Part shown: positions 1-6,641 of the stretch, piece after piece
Layout of the letters: each line of letters starts with the position of its first letter
Position numbering within the stretch: position 1 is the first letter of the stretch
NCBI GenBank assembly: GCA_021203325.1
Contig: JAJQBL010000081.1
Coordinates: forward strand, 1-52,929
Reading direction: 5' to 3'
Length of the DNA: 52,929 nt
Source of the DNA: Clostridiales bacterium
GTDB taxonomy: Bacteria; Bacillota; Clostridia; Oscillospirales; Oscillospiraceae
Made by a program: the position numbers and the translations under genes
The notes under the pieces: generated by a model
What the model saw: the letters and a program-made list of their open reading frames with translations, nothing else
Database searches by the model: none
Told to the model about the DNA's origin: nothing

Positions 1-88
1 CCCGCAGGGTGATCAGGCCGAAGTCGTCCAGGGCGGAGCGGGTGGTTGTGTCAATCGCTTGTATGGTTCGTTCCCCCTTCTTTCTCAT
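1..88 (-). CDS. N-terminal fragment of an unidentified protein (runs off left edge)
   Basis: Only about 29 codons are inside the window, read leftward from an ATG at 88 (start MRKKGERTIQAIDTTT) and open to the edge. I do not recognise the family. A perfect SigA consensus promoter at 201-229 points at it, which supports a real gene here. The start is uncertain: the ATG at 88 has no Shine-Dalgarno, whereas an AGAAGGGGG motif lies about 8 bases before an in-frame ATA codon downstream, so the true start may be unusual or lie further left. Confidence 0.4.
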   Translation of the reverse strand, partial: MRKKGERTIQAIDTTTRSALDDFGLITLR

Positions 89-200
89 TTAAAACAAAAT
101 GCGTACTGCGGGACGGCACCGGTTCTGCAGCGGGCCGCGATGCCGTCACAGGCCGCAGGGCGCGGGCAACTATGACCGCAGCATGCGTTCCGTTTTCTGT

Positions 201-229
201 ATTATACCACAAAAATCACCGTTTGTCAA
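201..229 (-). promoter_or_regulatory. Perfect-consensus SigA promoter, leftward
   Basis: On the minus strand TTGACA (224-229) and TATAAT (201-206) are separated by exactly 17 bp. Transcription would begin near 194 and leave a leader of about 100 nt before the gene at the left edge. Apart from this and the rightward promoter at 364-391, the 89-454 stretch shows nothing I can identify as coding. Confidence 0.8.
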
Positions 230-363
230 TATAATATCACCAAACGGAGAAAAGCGGACGAAACACGCTGCGTCCCTGCCGCTATCCCCTGCCGAGGGGG
301 TGGAGAACGCCGGGTCGCCTGGTTGGTTTCACCGGAAAAATGGAAAAAACGAGGAGTGCTATA

Positions 364-391
364 TTGTCTTTTCCGGCCTCTGTGTTATAAT
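364..391 (+). promoter_or_regulatory. SigA-type promoter for the cytidylyltransferase gene
   Basis: TTGTCT (364-369) and a perfect TATAAT (386-391) are separated by 16 bp, about 60 bp upstream of the ATG at 455. It is divergent from the promoter at 201-229. Confidence 0.65.
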
Positions 392-454
392 ATTAGGGAT
401 TGCGTCAGGATGACAGGCCGCCTGAGGGGCCGTTTCGTTATAAGGAGACAGAGT

Positions 455-1252
455 ATGAATATTGCGATGATTTTTGCCGGAGGCAGCGGTGTGCGTATGG
501 GCGCAGGGGTGCCCAAGCAGTTTTTGGAGATCAACGGGAAGCCTGTGGTGATCCACACCCTGGAGCTGTTCCAGTACCACGCCTTGATCGACAAGATTTA
601 TGTGTCTGTGCTGGAGGAATATATCGACTATATGCAGGCGCTGGTGGAGGAGTACCACATTACAAAGGTGGCCGCTATCGTTCCCGGCGGGGAAACCGCC
701 CAGGATTCCATCTACAATGCGCTGAAAAAGGCATCGTCGGAGAATCCGCCGGACTCCATCGTGCTGCTCCATGACGGCGTGCGCCCCTACGTCTACACCG
801 ATGTGATTTCCGACAACATCGAAGCGGTGAAAAAATACGGCAGCGCCATCACCGGCACACCCAGCTATGAGACCGTGGTCATCAGCCGGAACGGGTCAAC
901 GGTGGACGATGTGCCCCTGCGCAAGGAGGTCTTTACGGCCCAGGCCCCCCAGTCCTTCTATCTGAAGGACATTCTGGAGGCCCATGACCAGATCCGGCTC
1001 ACGCCGGGCCGGTATCAGGATATGGTGGACTCCTGCACCATCATGACCACCCTGGGCAAACCCATTCACCTGGTCTATGGGAACCGGGGGAATATTAAGG
1101 TGACCACACCGGAGGACGTGTATATCTTCCGGGGGCTGCTGCAATATAAGGAGAACGAGCAGGCATTCGGCTTCGGACTGACCAACCGAATCCAGGCGAA
1201 GATGAACCATTACCGCCGGAAGCGGAGCCGGGAGCAGGAGACGATGGACTGA
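455..1252 (+). CDS. IspD/TarI-family cytidylyltransferase
   Basis: A 265-residue nucleotidyltransferase that transfers CMP from CTP to a sugar or polyol phosphate. The N-terminal nucleotide-binding signature FAGGSGVRMG (residues 7-16) followed by PKQF (20-23) is typical of IspD/TarI, and LHDGVRP and NIKVTTPEDV further on match the family. IspD makes CDP-methylerythritol for isoprenoids; TarI makes CDP-ribitol for teichoic acid. Because a TagF-like transferase and an epimerase follow on the same strand, a CDP-polyol role in surface polymer synthesis is the more likely reading, but sequence alone cannot exclude IspD. The ATG at 455 is preceded by TAAGGAGA; upstream in-frame codons have no ribosome-binding site. 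Confidence 0.8.
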   Translation: MNIAMIFAGGSGVRMGAGVPKQFLEINGKPVVIHTLELFQYHALIDKIYVSVLEEYIDYMQALVEEYHITKVAAIVPGGETAQDSIYNALKKASSENPPDSIVLLHDGVRPYVYTDVISDNIEAVKKYGSAITGTPSYETVVISRNGSTVDDVPLRKEVFTAQAPQSFYLKDILEAHDQIRLTPGRYQDMVDSCTIMTTLGKPIHLVYGNRGNIKVTTPEDVYIFRGLLQYKENEQAFGFGLTNRIQAKMNHYRRKRSREQETMD

Positions 1253-1275
1253 GGAGGCCGGACATTCACTCACGA

Positions 1276-1304
1276 TTGACTTTTTTATCGGTCCATGCTA
1301 TGAT
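1276..1304 (+). promoter_or_regulatory. SigA-type promoter upstream of the acyltransferase gene
   Basis: TTGACT (1276-1281) and TATGAT (1299-1304) are spaced 17 bp, giving a predicted start near 1311. This suggests the acyltransferase gene can be transcribed separately from the cytidylyltransferase gene. Confidence 0.7.
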
Positions 1305-1395
1305 AAACTAAATATTTGGGCGCATGATCATCTGGGCGCATTGCCCGAAAATGGAACCAAGGGGATGGGACGCCTTGCAGGAAGAAAAGGAACGG

Positions 1396-2445
1396 ATGCT
1401 CTCTGCCGGAAAAACGAGAATCGAGAAGTGGGACCTGCTGCGGGCGCTGCTGATTTTTCTGGTGGTGCTGGGGCACCTGGTGGACTACTATGTGGGGGGG
1501 GGCTCCGCCCAGATGCGGGGGCTGTTCCTGTTCATTTACAGCTTTCATATGCCCTGCTTCCTGTTTGTGGACGGCCTGTTCAGCAAGCACAACGTGGACG
1601 AAAAACGGTACAACCATATCTTTTCCTATCTGGTGCTGTACCTGGCGCTGAAAATTCTGATTTGCCTGGTGGACGGGCTGATCAAGCATCAGTTTTCCTT
1701 TTCCCTGCTGGGGGCGGATGGCGCCCCCTGGTACGGGCTGGCCCTGTTCTGGTGCAGCCTGATGACCATTTTTCTGAAGCGGTTTTCCCATAAATGGGTG
1801 CTGATCGGGGCGGTGCTGCTGGCCTGCTTCGCGGGTTATGACGGCGATGTGGACGCTACGATGGTGCTGTCCAGAACCATCGTGTTCTTCCCCTTCTTCT
1901 TTGCGGGCTACTGCCTTGACCCGGCAAAGGTGGCGGAAAAGCTCTCCGGGAAGTGGGTCAGGGCGCTGGGCCTGGCGGTGCTGGTGCTGCTGGGGGTGGT
2001 CTGCTTCTGCTGTACCGACGACATCTACTTTGTCCGGGCGCTGCTGACCGGCAAGAATCCCTACCGAACCCTTGAGACGGGGTACGGCAGGGAGGAGCTG
2101 GTGTTCTACGGCTGGCTGCTCCGGCTGGGCTATTATGCCGTGGTTGCCGTCCTCTGTATGGCGGTGATGGCGGTGATTCCGAATCACCTCCGCCACGGGA
2201 AGGCGCTGACGGCCGTGGGCAGGCGCACTTTACAGATTTATATGCTCAATCGCCCGGCGATTTATATCCTGTTCGATGGGCTGGGGCTGCATACTGCCCT
2301 GACGGCCATGGGGGCCGACGATCTGGTTGTCCTTCCCCTTGCGGTGCTGCTGACCGCCGTTCTGGCCCTGCCCTTCTGGGAGAGGCCCATCCGGGCGGTC
2401 ATCTATCCCAAACTCCAGGAACCGGGGCCCGACACAAAGGGCTGA
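1396..2445 (+). CDS. Acyltransferase-3-type integral membrane protein
   Basis: A 349-residue polytopic protein. The N-terminus (KWDLLRALLIFLVVLGHLVD) carries the R-x10-H pattern of the first helix of acyltransferase-3/OafA-like proteins, and about ten hydrophobic segments follow. Such enzymes O-acylate cell-surface or exported sugars. Position between a CDP-polyol enzyme and a TagF-like polymerase suggests modification of a wall polymer; the substrate cannot be read from sequence. I use the ATG at 1396, preceded by AAAAGGAA; an earlier in-frame ATG at 1324 has no ribosome-binding site and lies close to the predicted transcription start. Confidence 0.7.
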   Translation: MLSAGKTRIEKWDLLRALLIFLVVLGHLVDYYVGGGSAQMRGLFLFIYSFHMPCFLFVDGLFSKHNVDEKRYNHIFSYLVLYLALKILICLVDGLIKHQFSFSLLGADGAPWYGLALFWCSLMTIFLKRFSHKWVLIGAVLLACFAGYDGDVDATMVLSRTIVFFPFFFAGYCLDPAKVAEKLSGKWVRALGLAVLVLLGVVCFCCTDDIYFVRALLTGKNPYRTLETGYGREELVFYGWLLRLGYYAVVAVLCMAVMAVIPNHLRHGKALTAVGRRTLQIYMLNRPAIYILFDGLGLHTALTAMGADDLVVLPLAVLLTAVLALPFWERPIRAVIYPKLQEPGPDTKG

Positions 2446-2469
2446 ACAGTCCCCTGCCGGAGAGATATG

Positions 2470-2632
2470 TAAGGAACCTCTGAACAAATGAACTTCGGCG
2501 CCTTGCGGTAAATTTGCGCCATAAATGCGTTGCAAAATCTTGAAATCCGTCAGGATTCCTGCGCTTTTGCGCCTTTTTCTGACGCAAATTTCCTCGCAAT
2601 CCGCTCTCGTCCATTTATTCAGAGGTTCCTTA
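2470..2632. repeat. Inverted-repeat (MITE-like) element, copy 1, 163 bp
   Basis: Bounded by TAAGGAACCTCTGAA at the left and its inverse at the right, with terminal repeats of about 20 bp. The interior is about 90% identical to the left part of the element at 15683-15917 but lacks a central block of about 70 bp. It contains no transposase. A minus-strand reading frame (around NPDGFQDFATH) is kept in both copies but is best seen as a by-product of the repeat. It sits between the acyltransferase and TagF-like genes of an otherwise continuous cluster. Confidence 0.85.
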
Positions 2633-2652
2633 GAAATAAGGAGTGAAAAGCA

Positions 2653-5433
2653 ATGGGACGGTTTACCTTTTCCACCATCCTATATGTAGACAATGACGTG
2701 CTGTTTGACACCGCGCTGGCAAATCTGAAAGAAAACGGGCTGACACCTGACACGGTGCAGCTGATCGTGGCGGACCCCCATGCCTCGGAGGAGATCCGGG
2801 CGGCCTGCGCGGGCCAGGACGGGGTGCAGTATCTTCCCGTGGAGGACGCGGAGGTGGCGGAGGCCTATCAGGCAGGGCTGCGCCAGGCGGAAGGGGACTA
2901 TGTGAACTTTTCCCTGACCTCCTCCGGCTACGCCCGCCACACCTATGGGGATGTCGAAAAGGCGTTCCTCCAGTATCAAACGGACGTGGTGGCGCTGCGG
3001 GCCTATTTCGTCAGTGAGACGGGGGAGCAAAAGGCCTATGGCGGCTCCTGCAAGCCCCGCGTCAAGATGGAAAAAATTGACCTGACGATGAACCCCCGCC
3101 GGATTCAGATTCTGCTCCAGGCCTGCTTCTTCCGGCGGGAGCGGATTCCGGCACAGGGATTCCGGGTGGAGCTTCACGACGACGCCCTTTACCGGTTTGT
3201 GCTGGAGGCGCTGCTGGAGCAGCCGGTTTACACCTACCTGCGTTGCGCGGAGTACCGTTATACGGTGGCGCTGGAGGACAACACCTCTCTGAACCCCCTC
3301 CAGTACCATAAATGGTGGTATCATCAGTCTGTGAACGACTTTATGATTCCCCTGCTGCAGGAGGCCAAAGCGCGGTTTGAACGGGTGCCGGGGTTCCTCC
3401 AGGTGGCCTGCTACTATCTGCTTTATGCAAAATTTAACTGCAATTACAACGACCGCACCAAGGGCATCCTGAAGGGAAAGCAGGAATCCTGGGAGTTTCT
3501 GAACGAAGCGTTCCGCCTGGCGACCTATATTGACAACACGATTCTGATGGAGCGCAACATCACCAGCTTCACCCAGGCCAACCGGGCCATTCGGATGCTG
3601 CTGATTCGGGGCAAGGCGGAGGCCCTGGGCAAGGAGCTGAAGGTGATCGACACCAACTACTCCTATGTGGCGCTGATGGAGCCCAGGGACGGCCAGCAGG
3701 ACGAGGATTATGAAAATCATGCGGTGGTGCTCTCCCGGAACGACCGGGAGCTGCTGCGGATTCGGGTCATGAACTACGAGGGCGAGACGCTGCACATTGA
3801 CGCCAACGTGGGCATGGCGGATTTCCTGCTGCCGGAGGAGTACGAGGCCTATGCTGTCTGCACCCGCAAGGGCGGGCAGGAGACCTTCCAGGCGGAGCAG
3901 GTTCAGGTGTTCCCGCTGGTGAAATGCTTTGGCGTCACCTTCCAGCGAAAGCACACCGTCCAGTTCCACATTCCGGTGAACCATGACCCGGTGCAGAAGA
4001 TTCAGTTCTTCTACCGGTTCCGGGGCCGGATCTATCAGTTCCGGATCACGTTCGACATCTACAACTCCAGGATGTCCCCCACCAGCAAATACTCCTACTG
4101 GATGTTCCGGAAGGACTGGATGGCCACCTGGAGCAAGCACAACACCCTGACGCTGCGGAAGGTCACCCGTTTCTTCCATTTGAAGCGGGAGCTGCTCTAC
4201 GCCGCATCGCTGTATCGCGGGGCCCAGGACAAGGGGGTGGCCCGGAGGGGGCTGTGGCTGCGGCTGCTCTACTGGCTCACGAAGCCCTATTATGAGAAGA
4301 AGCACATCTGGGTGACCTTCGACAAGCAGTATAAGGCCGGGGACAACGGCGAATATATGTACCAGTACTGCCGGAAAAACCACAGCGACCAGGTGGAGAT
4401 CTACTACACCCTGCGCAAAGAGGCCCCGGATTATCAGCGCATGGTGCGGGAGGACAAGAAGCACATCCTGGTCTACGGGACGATTCGCTGCCAGCTCATC
4501 AGCCTGATGGCAGAGGTGTTGCTGGCCACCCACGCCAACATTGCCGCCCAGTACAACCCCGCCCCGACGTACAACGTGTTCACCAAGGACCTGCAGCGGG
4601 GGGACGTGGTCTGCATCCAGCACGGCCTGACCATCCAGAAGATTGCCCAGTACCAGAACCGGGTGTTCGACAACACGAAGCTGTACTGCTGCGCCTCGCC
4701 CTATGAGATCCAGAACCTGAGCCACCCCTTCTACAGCTACAAGCCGGAGACGCTGAAGCTGGTGGGCATCGCCCGTTATGACGGACTGAAGAACCGGGAC
4801 CAGAAGATCATCCTGATCACCCCCTCCTGGCGGCGGAACGTGGTCAACTCCAGCGTGGCCAACATCCGCAAGACCCACAACAACAACTTCAAGGGCAGCG
4901 CCTATTTCCGCATTTACAACAGCCTGATCAACGACGAGACGCTGATTGCCCGCGCCAAAGCCTGCGGCTACCGCATCATCTACCTGCTGCACCCGGCCAT
5001 GAGCGCCCAGATTGACGACTTTGACCGCAACGACTATGTGGAGCTGGTGCCCGCCACCGGCGACGTCAGCTATGAGAAGATCCTGTGCGAGTCCAGCCTG
5101 ATGGTGACCGACTATTCCGGCGTCCAGTTTGACTTTGCCTATATGCGCAAGCCGCTGATTTACTACCACCCCAAGGAGCTGCCGCCCCACTATGACGAGG
5201 GCGGGCTGATTTACAGCACCATGGGCTTCGGCCCCATCTGCACCAACCATCAGGAGATCGTAAAGGCCCTCTGCGACGCTATGGAGCGGGGCTGCAAAAT
5301 GGAGGAGGAGTATGTGCGCCGGGCGGACGACTTCTTCGCCTATGATGACCACAATAACTGTGAGCGCATTTACAGCGCCATTCAGGACTACTGCCAGGGC
5401 AGGCAGAAGGCGCAGAAGGCGGACAACGCCTGA
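2653..5433 (+). CDS. CDP-glycerol/ribitol glycerophosphotransferase family protein (TagF/TarL-like)
   Basis: A 926-residue two-part protein. The N-terminal third resembles a GT-A glycosyltransferase fold (FSTILYVDNDV start). The C-terminal part (about residues 550-920) is a Glyphos_transf domain, with QHGLT, ITPSWRR, LLHPAM and TDYSGVQFDFAYMRKP motifs; these hold the conserved His and Asp/Ser residues of teichoic acid polymerases. It should polymerise polyol phosphate from a CDP-activated donor onto a lipid-linked acceptor on the inner membrane face. Start ATG has a good SD (AAGGAG). The upstream cytidylyltransferase may supply its donor and the epimerase 48 bp downstream is probably co-transcribed. 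The exact polyol is unknown. Confidence 0.85.
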   Translation: MGRFTFSTILYVDNDVLFDTALANLKENGLTPDTVQLIVADPHASEEIRAACAGQDGVQYLPVEDAEVAEAYQAGLRQAEGDYVNFSLTSSGYARHTYGDVEKAFLQYQTDVVALRAYFVSETGEQKAYGGSCKPRVKMEKIDLTMNPRRIQILLQACFFRRERIPAQGFRVELHDDALYRFVLEALLEQPVYTYLRCAEYRYTVALEDNTSLNPLQYHKWWYHQSVNDFMIPLLQEAKARFERVPGFLQVACYYLLYAKFNCNYNDRTKGILKGKQESWEFLNEAFRLATYIDNTILMERNITSFTQANRAIRMLLIRGKAEALGKELKVIDTNYSYVALMEPRDGQQDEDYENHAVVLSRNDRELLRIRVMNYEGETLHIDANVGMADFLLPEEYEAYAVCTRKGGQETFQAEQVQVFPLVKCFGVTFQRKHTVQFHIPVNHDPVQKIQFFYRFRGRIYQFRITFDIYNSRMSPTSKYSYWMFRKDWMATWSKHNTLTLRKVTRFFHLKRELLYAASLYRGAQDKGVARRGLWLRLLYWLTKPYYEKKHIWVTFDKQYKAGDNGEYMYQYCRKNHSDQVEIYYTLRKEAPDYQRMVREDKKHILVYGTIRCQLISLMAEVLLATHANIAAQYNPAPTYNVFTKDLQRGDVVCIQHGLTIQKIAQYQNRVFDNTKLYCCASPYEIQNLSHPFYSYKPETLKLVGIARYDGLKNRDQKIILITPSWRRNVVNSSVANIRKTHNNNFKGSAYFRIYNSLINDETLIARAKACGYRIIYLLHPAMSAQIDDFDRNDYVELVPATGDVSYEKILCESSLMVTDYSGVQFDFAYMRKPLIYYHPKELPPHYDEGGLIYSTMGFGPICTNHQEIVKALCDAMERGCKMEEEYVRRADDFFAYDDHNNCERIYSAIQDYCQGRQKAQKADNA

Positions 5434-5481
5434 CGCCGCCATGCCCGACCGACAGACGGAACAGGGAGGAACAACAAAGCT

Positions 5482-6537
5482 ATGTGGCTGGAGAATCCGG
5501 TATTTCGGGAAGATTTGGAGCGCTTTGCCGCCCAGGAGCAGATTCCCTGGGAGATGCTGCGGGGGAAGACGGTGTATCTCACCGGCGGCACCGGGCTCAT
5601 CGGCTCCACGCTGGCCAGCGGCCTGCTGTACGCCAATCAGGTGCATGGGCTTGACCTGACGCTGGTGCTGCTGGTGCGGGATGAGGAGCGGGCGCGGGAG
5701 CAGTTCGCCGCCCAGCTCCGGGACAGCGATGCCCTCCGGTTTGTGCAGGGCACGGTGGGGCAGCTGCCCGCCCTCACCATTCCCATCGACTATGTCATCC
5801 ACGGGGCCAGCCCCACCGCCAGCGCCTATTTTGTGGAGCATCCGGTGGAGACCATCTCCACCGCCGTCAACGGCACCGGCAACCTGCTGGCGATGGCGAG
5901 GGACAAGGGGGCGAAGGGCTTCGTCTACCTGTCCAGCATGGAGGCCTACGGGACGGTCCGAACGGAGCAGCCCCTGTCCGAGGAGGATGTGGGCTACCTG
6001 AACCCCCTGGTGGTCCGCAACTGCTATCCGGAGAGCAAGCGGATGTGCGAGGCCATGTGCGCGGCCTACGCCAGCGAGTACGGCCTGAACGCCAAAAGCG
6101 TCCGCCTGGCCCAGACCTTTGGCCCCGGCGTGGCGGCGAATGACCGGCGGGTCTTTGCGGAGTTCGGCCGGTGCGCGGTCAACCGGCAGGACATCGTCCT
6201 CCAGACCGAGGGGAAGAGCAAGCATTGCTATGTCTACACCATGGACGCCGCCAGCGGCATCCTGACCGCCCTGCTCCTGGGCGAGCCCGGCCGAACCTAC
6301 AACGTGGCCAACCCCGCCACCTATTCCTCCATCCGGGAGATGGCGGACATGGTGGCCCGGGAGCTGGCAAACGGTGAGATCGGGGTGAAAATCGCCGCCA
6401 CGGAGGAAAGCAGACGGAAATATCCCGCAGATCATTTCCTCAACCTGCAAAGCGACGCGTTGAACGCCCTGGGCTGGACGCCCACCGTGGGGCTGGCGGA
6501 TATGTTCCGCAGGATGCTGGCCTCCGCCGAACTGTGA
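5482..6537 (+). CDS. NAD-dependent epimerase/dehydratase (extended SDR)
   Basis: A 351-residue extended short-chain dehydrogenase. The Rossmann motif TGGTGLIG (about residues 36-43) binds NAD(P), HGASPT follows the fourth strand, and the catalytic YxxxK is YPESK (about 180), with the partner Ser in LSSMEAYG. Proteins of this type epimerise or dehydrate nucleotide sugars. It follows the TagF-like gene by 48 bp with SD GGGAGG and is followed by a strong terminator, so it is likely the last gene of the surface-polymer cluster. The substrate is not determinable. Confidence 0.85.
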   Translation: MWLENPVFREDLERFAAQEQIPWEMLRGKTVYLTGGTGLIGSTLASGLLYANQVHGLDLTLVLLVRDEERAREQFAAQLRDSDALRFVQGTVGQLPALTIPIDYVIHGASPTASAYFVEHPVETISTAVNGTGNLLAMARDKGAKGFVYLSSMEAYGTVRTEQPLSEEDVGYLNPLVVRNCYPESKRMCEAMCAAYASEYGLNAKSVRLAQTFGPGVAANDRRVFAEFGRCAVNRQDIVLQTEGKSKHCYVYTMDAASGILTALLLGEPGRTYNVANPATYSSIREMADMVARELANGEIGVKIAATEESRRKYPADHFLNLQSDALNALGWTPTVGLADMFRRMLASAEL

Positions 6538-6574
6538 GAGGCGGACAGCGCCCGCCGCCGGAAAAACTGCACAG

Positions 6575-6615
6575 AAAAAACGAGGTCAGGGACATTTCCC
6601 TGACCTCGTTTTTTA
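6575..6615. terminator. Bidirectional intrinsic terminator
   Basis: An AACGAGGTCAGGGA stem, CATT loop and exact complement, flanked by A-run and T-run, lies between the convergent epimerase and GH25 genes, so it can stop transcription from both sides. Confidence 0.9.
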
Positions 6616-6641
6616 TATGTCGGCTTTCGTTTGCCGCCCCG

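Noticed and set aside
2680-6450. A 1256-codon open frame on the minus strand opposite the TagF-like and epimerase genes
   Set aside because: It has no recognisable domains, its composition mirrors GC-rich codon third positions of the real genes, and both plus-strand genes have clear motifs and ribosome-binding sites.
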